Notes: a model not told the origin generated them from the letters alone. DNA of 64,000 nucleotides from Rhodocyclales bacterium (GCA_016177805.1 JACOUN010000110.1:1-64000); one strand, 5' to 3'; counted from the stretch's first letter, positions 47,644 through 57,075 are shown. Numbers and translations are program-made.

Positions 47644-49437
47644 ATGGACAACCACCCGGCACGCCATCTGCCGCTGTTCGCGCTCCTTGCCGCACTTGCT
47701 TACGTGCTGTGGCTGAGCCCGGAGTTCAAGGAGATCACTGCCGGCATCGCGATCTTCCTGTTCGGCATGCGCTCGCTGGAACAGGGGTTCAAGGCGTTTA
47801 CCGGCGGCACGCTCGAACGCCTGCTGCAGTTCAGCACCGACCGGCGGTGGAAGAGCTTCGTGTTCGGCGCGGTAACGACCACGGTGCTGCAGTCCAGTTC
47901 GCTGGTGTCGGTGATCACGATCTCGTTTCTCAGTGCCGAGATGCTGGGGCTGGCGCAGGGCATAGGCATCATCTTCGGCGCCAACCTGGGGTCGACCACC
48001 GGGGCGTGGCTGGTGGCCGGGTTCGGCATGAAGGTCGACATTGCCGCCTACGCGATGCCGATGCTGACCTTCGGCGTGATCCTGGTGTTCAACCGCTCGA
48101 AAACACTCAAGGGCTGCGGTTACGTGCTGGCGGGGCTGGGCTTTTTGTTTCTCGGCATCCATTTCATGAAGGCCGGTTTCGAGTCGTTTCGCACCGCCTT
48201 CGATCTGGCGGAGTACGCGGTGCCGGGGGTGGCCGGGTTGCTGTTGTTCACCGCCATCGGCATGCTCGCGACGGTGGTGATGCAGTCCAGCCACGCGACC
48301 ATGGTGCTGATCATCACGGCGGTCGCGGCGCAGCAGATTACCTATGAGAACGCGCTGGCCTTGGCGATCGGGGCGAACGTCGGCACCACCGTGACGGCGT
48401 TGATCGGTTCGATAGGCGCGAGCATGGACGGGCGACGCCTGGCGGCGGCACACCTGCTGTTCAACGTCACGACCGGGGTGGTGGCACTGGCGTTCATCGG
48501 GCGGTTCACCGTTGCGGTGGAGGTCGGCAGCGCCTGGCTGGGGATCGCGGCGGACGACCATACGCTCAAGCTCGCGCTGTTCCACTCCTTGTTCAACCTC
48601 GCCGGCATCGCGATGCTGCTGCCGTTTACCGGCCGGCTCACGGCTTTTCTCGAAACCCGCCTCAAGGCGCCCGCACGCCCGGTGATCGCGCCGCAATTCA
48701 TCAACAGCAGGCTGTTCGAGATGACCGACGCGGCGCTCGAAGCAACGCGCAAGGAACTGCTGCATCTGTTCGACAACGTGTTCGAGATCATGGCGCTGGT
48801 GTTGCACGCAGACCCGGCCGGCTTGCGCAAGGGCGAGGCGCCGGAACTGCTCGCCCACCCCCCCGAGCGCATCCACGATGTCGACGTAGACGACTATTAC
48901 CGGCGCCGGGTCAAGCCACTGCACGGCCTCATTCTCGATTTCCTGGCGCGCCTGCGCACCGAAGGCATGCAGTCGCGCCGGGCCTTCGCGCTACGCGGCG
49001 CCAGCCAGCACATGCTGGAAGCGTTCAAGGATCTGAAGCACTTGCAGAAGAACCTGCTGCCTTTCCTGGCAACACCCAACCCCTACCTGCGGCGCGAGTA
49101 CGTCGCGATACGCCAGCATCTGGCGACCTTGCTCGCCAGTCTGCAAACGCTGGCCACGCATCCCGACAACGACCCGAGCGCCGCGCTGGCCACCTTGCGC
49201 GCGGCGTTGGCCGAGCACGACATCGTCGCCAACGGCACGCTGGACCGACTCATCCGCGACAAACGCATCAGCACCGAGAACGCCACCTCGCTGATGAACG
49301 ACAGCAGCTACACCCACGACATCGCGACCAACCTGCTCGACATGGCAAGCGTACTGTTCAGCCCGCTCAAGGATCTGCCGCGTGAAGACCGCAACGACGC
49401 CTCACCCACCACCCAAGGCACCATGGCGGTGCAATAG
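47644..49437 (+). CDS. Na/Pi cotransporter family protein with PhoU-like tail
   Basis: This 597-residue membrane protein has two inverted Na/Pi-cotransporter repeats marked by QSSSLVSVITISFLSAEM and QSSHATMVLIITAVAAQQ, plus GANLGSTTGAW and GANVGTTVTA. The C-terminal 220 residues are soluble and helical, like PhoU, and may sense phosphate status. Members take up phosphate with Na+, although some bacterial ones export it. There is no sign of a Pho box that I could read. Confidence 0.92.
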   Translation: MDNHPARHLPLFALLAALAYVLWLSPEFKEITAGIAIFLFGMRSLEQGFKAFTGGTLERLLQFSTDRRWKSFVFGAVTTTVLQSSSLVSVITISFLSAEMLGLAQGIGIIFGANLGSTTGAWLVAGFGMKVDIAAYAMPMLTFGVILVFNRSKTLKGCGYVLAGLGFLFLGIHFMKAGFESFRTAFDLAEYAVPGVAGLLLFTAIGMLATVVMQSSHATMVLIITAVAAQQITYENALALAIGANVGTTVTALIGSIGASMDGRRLAAAHLLFNVTTGVVALAFIGRFTVAVEVGSAWLGIAADDHTLKLALFHSLFNLAGIAMLLPFTGRLTAFLETRLKAPARPVIAPQFINSRLFEMTDAALEATRKELLHLFDNVFEIMALVLHADPAGLRKGEAPELLAHPPERIHDVDVDDYYRRRVKPLHGLILDFLARLRTEGMQSRRAFALRGASQHMLEAFKDLKHLQKNLLPFLATPNPYLRREYVAIRQHLATLLASLQTLATHPDNDPSAALATLRAALAEHDIVANGTLDRLIRDKRISTENATSLMNDSSYTHDIATNLLDMASVLFSPLKDLPREDRNDASPTTQGTMAVQ

Positions 49438-49543
49438 CAACACCATGCGTCATGGACGCGACCACGCCGCAATGCTAGATTCCAGCGAACCGTCACGTTT
49501 GCCGGCATTACTCCCGTACCCTCACGCCCTCCAGGCCTTCAGC

Positions 49544-50113
49544 ATGCCGACCTCTCCCGCCGCGAAAAAAGTCACGCTGACCCCGCATCCGGGCACACCC
49601 GCGCCCACGGTGCGCAGCATCATCGCCAGCGTCTCCACCACGCCGGGGTCGCTGACGCTGGGCTTCGAGCTGCACGCCGACCTCGCGAGCCTGCGCATCC
49701 CCTCCCCGGCGCCCTCGGAAGCCGCTGAATTCCTGTGGCAGCACACCTGTTTCGAGGCGTTCATCGCGGTTGGTGACGCTGATCCCTATCGCGAGTTCAA
49801 CTTCTCGCCTTCCAGCCGCTGGGCCGCGTACGCCTTTCGCAGCTACCGCGAGCGCGACGCAAACTCGCCGGTACTGTCGCCACCGCGCATCACGGTGGCG
49901 CACTTTGCCGACGTGCTGACCCTGCAGGCATGGCTGCCAGCCGCCGCCATCCCGCGCTGCCAGGCTGGGCAACAGTTGCGCCTGGGGCTGGCAGCGGTGA
50001 TTGAGTCCAGCACCGGCGAACTCTCATACTGGGCGGCGAACCACCCCGGCCCCAAGCCCGATTTCCACCAGCGCGCCGGGTTCGTGCTGGAACTCCCGCC
50101 CCTGCACCGATAA
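49544..50113 (+). CDS. DOMON-like domain protein
   Basis: This 189-residue protein matches the DOMON-like beta-sandwich family (LTPHPGTPAPTV, WQHTCFEAFIAVGDADPYREFNFSPSSRWAAYAFRSYRE, SYWAANHPGPKPDFHQRAGFVLEL). The role is unknown; DOMON relatives bind heme or sugars. No signal peptide is seen, so it is probably cytoplasmic. The ATG at 49544 gives the usual family length; earlier ATGs at 49445 and 49472 are also in frame. It precedes the DUF1343 gene by eight bases. Confidence 0.8.
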   Translation: MPTSPAAKKVTLTPHPGTPAPTVRSIIASVSTTPGSLTLGFELHADLASLRIPSPAPSEAAEFLWQHTCFEAFIAVGDADPYREFNFSPSSRWAAYAFRSYRERDANSPVLSPPRITVAHFADVLTLQAWLPAAAIPRCQAGQQLRLGLAAVIESSTGELSYWAANHPGPKPDFHQRAGFVLELPPLHR

Positions 50114-50121
50114 GTCCCATC

Positions 50122-51342
50122 ATGCCCGTCACGATACAGTTCGGCCTCGACCGTCTGCTCGCGGACCCCACCCTGCGCGCTCCGCTCGCGGGCCGACGCG
50201 TCGCGCTGCTGGCCCACCCCGCCTCGGTCACGCGCGACCTGACCCACGCCATCGATGCGCTCGCCACGCTGCCCGACCTGCGACTGAGCGCCGCCTTCGG
50301 CCCGCAGCACGGGCTGCGCGGCGACAAGCAGGACAACATGGTCGAGTCGCCGGATTACCTCGACCCGCTGCACGGCATTCCGGTGTTCAGCCTGTACGGC
50401 GACGTGCGCCGTCCCACCGCCGCGATGATGGACAGCTTCGACGTGCTGCTGGTCGATCTGCAGGACCTCGGCTGCCGCATCTACACCTTCATCACCACGC
50501 TGCGCTACGTACTCGAAGCGGCGGCCGCGCATGGCAAGGCGGTATGGGTGCTGGACCGCCCCAACCCGGCCGGACGCCCGGTGGAAGGGCTGACGCTGCG
50601 CGACGGCTGGGAGAGCTTCGTCGGCGCCGGCCCCTTGCCGATGCGCCACGGACTGACCATGGGCGAGCTGGCGCGCTGGTTCGTCGCCACGCTCAAGCTC
50701 GACGTCGACTGCCGCGTGATCGAAATGCGGGGTTGGCAGCCGGACGCCGCCCCCGGCTACGGCTGGCCGATGGCCGATCGCGCCTGGATCAACCCCAGCC
50801 CCAACGCCCCCAACCTGTCGATGGCGCGCTGCTACGCCGGCACCGTGATGCTGGAAGGCACGACCCTCTCCGAAGGACGCGGCACCACCCGCCCGCTGGA
50901 GCTGTTCGGCGCACCGGATATCGACGCCCACGCGCTGATCGCCACGATGCACGCGCTGGCGCCGGCATGGCTGCGCGGCTGCCGCTTGCGCCCGTGCTGG
51001 TTCGAGCCAACCTTTCACAAGCACGCAGGCAAGCTGTGCGCCGGGGTGCAGATCCACGTCGAAGACCCGAGCCACTACGATCACGCCGCGTTCCGCCCGT
51101 GGCGCGTGCAGGCGCTGGCGTTCAAGGCGCTGCGCCGGCTGCGCCCGGACTACCCGCTGTGGCGCGACTTCGCCTACGAGTACGAACACGAACGCCTCGC
51201 CATCGACCTGATCAACGGCAGCCCGCTGCTGCGCGAGTGGGTGGACGACACGGCCGCGATGCCGCATGATCTGGACACATTGACCGAAGCCGACGAAGCG
51301 GCGTGGATGGCAGAGCGCGCCGCGTTTCTCTTGTACCGCTGA
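50122..51342 (+). CDS. DUF1343 protein, NamZ-like exo-N-acetylmuramidase
   Basis: This 406-residue protein is a DUF1343 member, the family containing NamZ, which removes N-acetylmuramic acid from peptidoglycan fragments. Recognisable stretches are FGPQHGLRGDKQDNMVES, FDVLLVDLQDLGCRIYTF, LDRPNPAGRPVEG, and GTTLSEGRGTTRPLELFGAP. No signal peptide is visible, suggesting a cytoplasmic recycling role. It is probably co-transcribed with the DOMON-like gene upstream and prs-like gene 59 bases downstream. Confidence 0.88.
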   Translation: MPVTIQFGLDRLLADPTLRAPLAGRRVALLAHPASVTRDLTHAIDALATLPDLRLSAAFGPQHGLRGDKQDNMVESPDYLDPLHGIPVFSLYGDVRRPTAAMMDSFDVLLVDLQDLGCRIYTFITTLRYVLEAAAAHGKAVWVLDRPNPAGRPVEGLTLRDGWESFVGAGPLPMRHGLTMGELARWFVATLKLDVDCRVIEMRGWQPDAAPGYGWPMADRAWINPSPNAPNLSMARCYAGTVMLEGTTLSEGRGTTRPLELFGAPDIDAHALIATMHALAPAWLRGCRLRPCWFEPTFHKHAGKLCAGVQIHVEDPSHYDHAAFRPWRVQALAFKALRRLRPDYPLWRDFAYEYEHERLAIDLINGSPLLREWVDDTAAMPHDLDTLTEADEAAWMAERAAFLLYR

Positions 51343-51401
51343 CACCCTCCGGTCTGGCACCGCAGCCGGGCACCCATCGACCCGCCACGAGCCTCTTGCC
51401 C

Positions 51402-52343
51402 ATGAAAGACGCCCTCCGGATCTTCTCCTGCAGCTCCAATCGCCCCCTGACCGAAGAGATCTGCGCCAGCATAGGCCTGCAACCCAGTCCGCTCGAAGTA
51501 TCGCGCTTCTCCAACGACAACCTGCACGTGCAGATCCAGACCAACGTGCGCGAGCGCGACGTGTTCGTCGTGCAGTCGCTGACCGAACCAGTCAGCTACC
51601 ACATCATGGAACTGCTGATCACGCTGGACGCGCTGCGCAGCGCCTCGGCGCGCCGCGTCACCGCCGTGATCCCGTACTACTCCTACGCCCGCTCGGACAA
51701 GAAGGACGCGCCGCGCATCTCGATCACCGGCCGCCTGATCGCCGACATGCTGGTCACCGCCGGCGCCAACCGGGTGCTCACCATGGACCTGCACGCCGAC
51801 CAAGTGCATGGCTTCTTCAGCATTCCGGTCGATCACCTCACCGCGATCCCGACCATCGCCGAGCATTTCCGCACCCACTACGACACCTCCAAAATGGTCG
51901 CGGTCGCCTCCGACGCCGGCGGTGCCAAGCGCGCCGCGCGCTTTTCCGAGCGCCTGGGCATCCCGATGGCGATCATCGACAAGCGCCGCGTCAGCGATAC
52001 CGACGTCAAGCAGGGCCAGGTCATCGGTGACGTGCGCGGGCGCACCGCAGTCATCTTCGACGACGAAATCTCCACCGGCGGCACCCTGCTCGCCACCGTC
52101 GAAACCCTGCAGGCCGCCGGCGCCGCGCGCATCCACGCCGGCGCGGTGCATCCGGTGCTATGTGGCCCGGCCATCGAGCGGCTGCGCAATTCCGCGATCG
52201 AATCGGTGGTCGTGACCAACACCGTGCACATGCCGCCGGAAAAACATCTGGACAAGATCAGCACCCTCACCATCGCGCCGCTGCTGGCCGCCGCGATCGA
52301 ACGCATCCACAGCGGCGAGAGCGTCGGCGCGTTGTTCGAATAA
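51402..52343 (+). CDS. Ribose-phosphate pyrophosphokinase paralogue
   Basis: This 313-residue protein is in the PRPP synthetase family: NDNLHVQI, YYSYARSDKKD (PPi-binding), DLHADQVHGFF (129-139), and a PRPP loop FDDEISTGGTLL (219-230). Compared with housekeeping Prs, the SPDxGGxxRAR segment reads SDAGGAKRAAR, and the loop carries STGGT, more like archaeal enzymes. It is therefore likely a second, specialised copy rather than the main prsA. The ATG at 51402 gives the normal N-terminus MKDALRIFSCSSN. It lies next to a Ser/Thr kinase gene. Confidence 0.85.
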   Translation: MKDALRIFSCSSNRPLTEEICASIGLQPSPLEVSRFSNDNLHVQIQTNVRERDVFVVQSLTEPVSYHIMELLITLDALRSASARRVTAVIPYYSYARSDKKDAPRISITGRLIADMLVTAGANRVLTMDLHADQVHGFFSIPVDHLTAIPTIAEHFRTHYDTSKMVAVASDAGGAKRAARFSERLGIPMAIIDKRRVSDTDVKQGQVIGDVRGRTAVIFDDEISTGGTLLATVETLQAAGAARIHAGAVHPVLCGPAIERLRNSAIESVVVTNTVHMPPEKHLDKISTLTIAPLLAAAIERIHSGESVGALFE

Positions 52344-52373
52344 CCCCCCCCGCGCAGCACCGGAGCACATGCC

Positions 52374-53813
52374 ATGGACCTTACCGCGCCGGAAACGCCC
52401 CCGCACACCCGGATCATCGGCCGCTACTACGCCGCCGGGATACTCGGGCATGGCGCCATGGGCACCGTATTCCGGGGTCAGGACCCACTCATCGGGCGCA
52501 CCGTCGCGCTCAAGGTGCTGTCCGCCGAACTGCTCGCGGCACCGGTGCCGGGCGGCGATTTCCGCAAGGAGTTCTTTCGCGAAGCGCGCGCCGCCGGGCA
52601 ACTCAACCACCCCAACATCGTCACCATCTACGACGTCGGCGAGTACGACGGACTGCCCTACATCGCGATGGAGTTCCTGCCTGGGCTGACCCTGCGCGAA
52701 TACCTCGACAGCGGTGTGGTGTTCACGCTGCGCCGCTGCGTCGAAATCGGCATCCTGCTCGCACGCGGGCTGGATTACGCGCACCAGAACAACGTCGTGC
52801 ATCGCGATATCAAGCCGGCCAACATCATGCTGGGGCGCAAGGGCACGGTGAAGATCATGGATTTCGGCATCGCCGTGGCACCCCACGCAGCAGGCAAGGC
52901 CCACACCGACGCGCGCGCCGGCTCGCCGCGCTACATGGCCCCAGAGCAACTCGGCGGCACGCCCACCAATGCGGCGGTGGACATCTTCGCCCTGGGCGTG
53001 ACGCTGTACGAAACCCTGACCGGCAAGAACCCGTTCGACGCGCCGACCTTCCGCGAGACGGCGGAACGCGTGCTCAAACTCACCCCGCCACCCCCATCCT
53101 CGCTCAACCCGGACGTGCCGCCGCAACTCGACGCCATCGTGATGCACGCACTGGCCAAGAACCCGGCCAGGCGCTTTCCACGCATCAAGGACCTCGGGCA
53201 CGCGCTGGTGACGGTGCGCACCGTGATCAAGAAGGCGGAACTGGCCGCCGAAAACGGCCCGCCCCCCACTGCGGACAGCGACAGCGCCTTCGACGCAGCG
53301 CTCGAAAGCGGCGACCACAGCCTCGACCAACTGGAACTGGCCGGCGCGGGCAGCCGCCTGCGCGGCGAGATACGCGAACACCTGCAGAAGCTGGACATCA
53401 CGCGCGACCTCGACACCGACGAACACGATCATCTGGGCATGCTGCTGCGCCTCTACCTGCTGCCGGCCGCCACGGACTTGTTTCACGAAGGCGACGAAGC
53501 CGGCTACCTGGGCCTGCTCCTCGAAGGCCGGATGAGCGTGACCCGCCACGGCAAACCCGGCGCGCCACCACAACGCCTCGACACACTCACACCGGGCATG
53601 GTGTTCGGCGAAATGGCGCTGCTCGATCCCGCCCCCCGCTCCGCCACCCTGAGCGCCGACACCCCGTGCCAGATCGCGGTGCTGTCACGCCGCCACTTCC
53701 GCAAACTGTGCCGCGAACAACCCGCGCTGGCGGTCAAGCTGCTGCTGGGCCTGGGCGGGGTGCTGTCGCAACGCCTGCGCCGCGCCAGCGACAAACTGGC
53801 CGGGCGGCTATGA
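52374..53813 (+). CDS. Ser/Thr protein kinase fused to a cyclic nucleotide-binding domain
   Basis: This 479-residue protein joins a Hanks-type kinase (residues about 17-290) to a C-terminal cyclic nucleotide-binding domain (about 305-479). Kinase residues are complete: GHGAMGTV loop (25-32), K47, E70, HRD (143-145), DFG (163-165) and MAPEQ (188-192). The nucleotide cassette keeps FGEMALLD and PRSATL. No membrane segment is seen. A free-standing relative of the C-terminal domain follows 36 bases downstream. Ligand-controlled phosphorylation is the obvious inference. Confidence 0.92.
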   Translation: MDLTAPETPPHTRIIGRYYAAGILGHGAMGTVFRGQDPLIGRTVALKVLSAELLAAPVPGGDFRKEFFREARAAGQLNHPNIVTIYDVGEYDGLPYIAMEFLPGLTLREYLDSGVVFTLRRCVEIGILLARGLDYAHQNNVVHRDIKPANIMLGRKGTVKIMDFGIAVAPHAAGKAHTDARAGSPRYMAPEQLGGTPTNAAVDIFALGVTLYETLTGKNPFDAPTFRETAERVLKLTPPPPSSLNPDVPPQLDAIVMHALAKNPARRFPRIKDLGHALVTVRTVIKKAELAAENGPPPTADSDSAFDAALESGDHSLDQLELAGAGSRLRGEIREHLQKLDITRDLDTDEHDHLGMLLRLYLLPAATDLFHEGDEAGYLGLLLEGRMSVTRHGKPGAPPQRLDTLTPGMVFGEMALLDPAPRSATLSADTPCQIAVLSRRHFRKLCREQPALAVKLLLGLGGVLSQRLRRASDKLAGRL

Positions 53814-53849
53814 TGGAAACAGACACCAACGGCATGGCGACCACAGAAC

Positions 53850-54356
53850 ATGTCACACGACCACAGCCTCGACAACCTCGAACTGGCCGGCATAGGCACC
53901 CGTTACAAAGACGAGATCCACCGCCACCTCGAAGGACTGGGGCTAACGCAGGAACTTGACCACGGCGAACAGGACTGCCTGAGCGGGCTGCTGCGGATCT
54001 ACGATCTGCCCAAAGGGCATGTGCTGTTCCGCGAAGGCGACCCGGCCGGCTACCTCGCCTTGCTGCTTGATGGCCGCATGTCGGTATCCAAGCAGAAAAC
54101 GCAGTCGGGCTCCGGCGCGCTGTACACCCTCGGGCCGGGCAAGCTGTTCGGCGAAATGGCGCTCCTCGATCAGGAACCGCGCTCGGCCACCATCACCGCC
54201 GAGAGCGACTGCCAGATCGCGGTGCTGTCACGCGACAACTTCCACAAACTATGCCGCGAACGCCCGGCGCTGGCGCTGAAGCTGGTACTGGGCGCGGCAC
54301 GCACGCTGTCACAACGGCTGCGCCGCGCCAGCGGCCAACTGGTGGATTATCTCTAG
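53850..54356 (+). CDS. Stand-alone cyclic nucleotide-binding protein
   Basis: This 168-residue protein is a close paralogue of the C-terminal domain of the upstream kinase; both start DHSLD(Q/N)LELAG and share FGEMALLD, PRSAT and CQIAVLSR. No output domain or helix-turn-helix is present. It could compete for the same nucleotide, dimerise with the kinase tail, or be its partner. The paralogy and adjacency indicate a local duplication. Its end overlaps the convergent pseudogene by four bases. Confidence 0.88.
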   Translation: MSHDHSLDNLELAGIGTRYKDEIHRHLEGLGLTQELDHGEQDCLSGLLRIYDLPKGHVLFREGDPAGYLALLLDGRMSVSKQKTQSGSGALYTLGPGKLFGEMALLDQEPRSATITAESDCQIAVLSRDNFHKLCRERPALALKLVLGAARTLSQRLRRASGQLVDYL

Positions 54357-55196
54357 GAGGCAGTCGGGCTCTCGGCCAGACGGCGGGTCACCGCCGGCAG
54401 GCGCGCCAGCGCAGCGATCACCAGCAATGCAAACGCCAGCCGCGCCCACAGTACGCCGGACAGGTCCGCCCCGAGCAGCAGGATCAGCAGGGTGTCCTCG
54501 ATCAGGCTGTGGGCCAGCCCGAGAAAACCCAGCGTCAGGAAAATGTCGCGGCGGCTCAGCGTGCCGCCGCGTGCGTCCTTGAGCAACAGCCCGGCGCCGA
54601 AGCTCAGCCCCAGGGTAGTGCCGATGATGGTAATGTTGGCCGCTTCGCGGCGTATTCCGATCAGCTTGAGTACCGGCGCCAGCAGCACGTGCATGAGCCG
54701 CTCTATGCCCAGCAGGCGCAACAGCCGCAGGATCGCCATCAACGCCGCGATGACAAGGAAGATTCCCGCCAGCATCCACAACTGATCCAGCGCCCAGGCC
54801 GCCAACCCCGGCTCCACCGCCGCGGGCTGCCACAGCAGGTGGCTAGGGGTCTGCAGCCAGCCGCCGGTGCTGTACGCGAGATTGAGCAACCCGCCCAGCG
54901 CCAGCGCGCCACAGCGGTTCGGACAGCGCCAGGCTGGCATAGACGATCATCGCGGTGTAGATGTTGGTCAGGATCGCCGCCGCCCACACGATGCCCATCT
55001 CGCCCGGCAAGCCGACCACGTTCATGGCCGGCGCGAGCAGCCACGCCAGCCAGCCGGTGCCACCGGCCAGATCAAGCGCCTTGACGACGATCAGCGCCGG
55101 CACCATCACCTTGAGCAGGATGCGGTACACCGTCACCACATCGAGCATGAAGCCCTTCACCACCCCGCCTGCCGCCCCCATGTCCACCCGCTTCAT
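54353..55196 (-). pseudogene. Broken nucleoside-recognition (Gate) membrane protein gene
   Basis: The first half (from ATG 55196) encodes MKRVDMGAAGGVVKG and helices ending LTNIYTAMIVYASLALSEP; the second half continues in another frame with RCGALALGGLLNLAYSTGGW to the stop at 54353. Each half looks like part of one Gate-domain membrane protein. At the junction (about 54920-54945) the frame shifts, and compared with family members roughly 50 residues seem to be missing. The gene is therefore probably non-functional. No reason is seen to call it two genes, although the fragments overlap as open frames. Confidence 0.65.
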
Positions 55197-55280
55197 CACA
55201 ACTCCAGAGTCATCGACTGAACCATCGATTCTAGCCACTGAGCACAAAATATTTCTTCTTTGGCGATGGCGACTTTCTTA

Positions 55281-55310
55281 TTTCATTTGTTTGTTACGAT
55301 AATAATGAAA
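55281..55310 (+). promoter_or_regulatory. AT-rich palindrome and -10 upstream of the Lrp gene
   Basis: TTTCATT (55281-55287) and AATGAAA (55304-55310) form an interrupted inverted repeat within an AT-rich stretch, unusual for this GC-rich DNA. GATAAT at 55298-55303 could be a -10 box. Lrp/AsnC proteins usually bind such AT-rich sites at their own promoters. Confidence 0.45.
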
Positions 55311-55332
55311 CAAAATTAATTCAGGATCTCAC

Positions 55333-55803
55333 ATGCACCTGGACCGTACCGACCGCCGCATCCTCACCCTGCTGCAGCAGGATTGCAGCCGCACCAACCT
55401 GGCCCTGGCCGAACTGATAGGACTGTCGCCGCCAGCCTGCCTGAAGCGGGTGCACCGCCTCGTAGCGCAGGGCTACATCGCGCGTCAGGTCGCCATCCTC
55501 GCGCCGGAAAAGCTCGGCGAGTTGCTGCACATCGTGGTCGCGGTACAGATGGAACGCGACCACAAGACCCTCACCGAACAGTTCATCACGCGCATGCAGG
55601 ACGCACCCGAAGTCAAGCAGTGCTACCACGTCACCGGCGAAACCGATTTCGTGCTGATCGTGGTCGTTCCCAACATGGACGCCTACGACCGCTTCTGCGA
55701 CCGCACCCTGCATTCCGACCCCAACATGCGCAAATTCACCACCATGATTTCGCGCGTGCGCAGCAAGTTCGACACCGCGCTGGACGTAGCCCCGCACACG
55801 TGA
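55333..55803 (+). CDS. Lrp/AsnC-family transcriptional regulator
   Basis: This 156-residue protein has an N-terminal helix-turn-helix (LDRTDRRILTLLQQDCSRTNLALAELIGLSPPACLKRVHRL) and a C-terminal RAM/AsnC ligand domain (QCYHVTGETDFVLIVVVPNMDAY). Family members sense amino acids as octamers. It is convergent with a BenE-type transporter gene; six bases separate the ends. Its target is unknown. Confidence 0.92.
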   Translation: MHLDRTDRRILTLLQQDCSRTNLALAELIGLSPPACLKRVHRLVAQGYIARQVAILAPEKLGELLHIVVAVQMERDHKTLTEQFITRMQDAPEVKQCYHVTGETDFVLIVVVPNMDAYDRFCDRTLHSDPNMRKFTTMISRVRSKFDTALDVAPHT

Positions 55804-55808
55804 GCGCG

Positions 55809-57008
55809 CTACGCTACCGCCACCCGGCGCTGCCACGGCTGATGCAACACCAGGTAGGCGCACCCGCCGATCACCAGCCCCCAGAACGCCGCGCCTAGCC
55901 CAAGAAAGCTCATGCCCGAGGCGGTCACGAGGAAGGTGACCACGCTCGCGTCGCGATGCTTTTCGTCCTGCACCGTGCCGATCAGGCCGGTGGTGATCGC
56001 GCCGATCAGCGCCAATCCGGCCAGCGCCGCAATCAACTCGCGCGGCAACGACGCGAACAGCAGCGCCAGCGCACCGCCAAAGATCCCGATCACGATGTAG
56101 AACAGCCCGCACGCGATACCCGCGACGTAACGTTGGCGGGGGTCTTCGTGCGCCTCCCGTCCGGTGCAGATCGCGGCGGTGATGGCCGCCAGGTTGATCG
56201 CATGCGCGCCGAACGGCGCCAGCAACAGAGAGGCTACCCCGGTGGTGGTGACGATGCCGCGCGCCGCCGTGTGATAGCCCGACGCGCGCATCACCGCCAT
56301 GCCCGGCACGTGCTGGCCGGTCAGCGTCACCAGCGCCAGCGGCAGCCCCAGGCTCAGCACCGCATGCCACGACCACTCGGGCGTCACCAGCACCGGGCGC
56401 ACCGCCACCAGGCTGATCTGCGACAACTGCGTGGCGCCGGTCGCGGCCGCGAACACGATGCCGACCAGCATCACCGATGCGATCGCGTAGCGCGGCAGCA
56501 CCCGCTTGCACAGCAGGAAGGTCGCCACCATCAGCAACACCAGCACCGGGCTGGCATCGATGGAGGCGAACACGTCGACGCCGAAACGCAGCAGTATTCC
56601 CGCCAGCATCGCCGCCGCGATGCCCTTGGGTATGCGCTCGATGAGCTTGTCGAAGGCACCCGACAGGCCGATCGCGGTAATCACCAGGGCACTGACGATA
56701 TACGCGCCGATGGCCTGCGCCAGCGGCATGGTCGGCAGCATCACCACCAGCAGCGCCGCCCCCGGCGTGGACCACGCCGTGATGACCGGCACCTTCAGGC
56801 GCCAGCTCAGGAGCAGCCCGGTCACGCCGCTGCCGATCGACACCGCCCAGATCCACGACGAGGTGAATTCGGTGGGCAGATTGGCCAGGCTTGCGGCCTG
56901 GTACACGATCACCAACGGACCGGCGTAGGAAATCAACACCGCGAGAAAACCGGCCACCACCGCCGACAGCGAAAAGTCCGCGCGGACAATGCGTATCTGA
57001 TCAAGCAT
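55809..57008 (-). CDS. BenE-family benzoate/H+ symporter-like transporter
   Basis: This 399-residue membrane protein has about 12 helices and the BenE signatures VPVITAWSTPGAALL, TGQHVPGMAVMRASGY, and FGAHAINLAAITAAICTGREAHED. BenE takes up benzoate in proton symport; many homologues without benzoate genes nearby have unknown substrates, as here. The ATG at 57008 has GGAGGG five bases upstream. It is divergent from a MocR regulator, which often controls the adjacent transporter. Confidence 0.88.
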   Translation of the reverse strand: MLDQIRIVRADFSLSAVVAGFLAVLISYAGPLVIVYQAASLANLPTEFTSSWIWAVSIGSGVTGLLLSWRLKVPVITAWSTPGAALLVVMLPTMPLAQAIGAYIVSALVITAIGLSGAFDKLIERIPKGIAAAMLAGILLRFGVDVFASIDASPVLVLLMVATFLLCKRVLPRYAIASVMLVGIVFAAATGATQLSQISLVAVRPVLVTPEWSWHAVLSLGLPLALVTLTGQHVPGMAVMRASGYHTAARGIVTTTGVASLLLAPFGAHAINLAAITAAICTGREAHEDPRQRYVAGIACGLFYIVIGIFGGALALLFASLPRELIAALAGLALIGAITTGLIGTVQDEKHRDASVVTFLVTASGMSFLGLGAAFWGLVIGGCAYLVLHQPWQRRVAVA

Positions 57009-57049
57009 GCTTACCCTCCCAGGCGCAGGCGCCGTTAGCACTACACTTG

Positions 57050-57075
57050 TATTACATCGATTCAATTAAGTAATA
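57050..57075. promoter_or_regulatory. Inverted repeat between BenE and MocR genes
   Basis: TATTAC (57050-57055) and GTAATA (57070-57075) form an inverted repeat with a 14-base spacer in an AT-rich patch of the 203-base divergent gap. It is a candidate binding site of the MocR protein; only the symmetry supports it. Confidence 0.35.

Noticed and set aside
54353-55247. Two separate membrane protein genes
   Set aside because: The second frame starts inside a conserved helix region with no ribosome-binding site, and both parts fit one broken Gate-domain protein.
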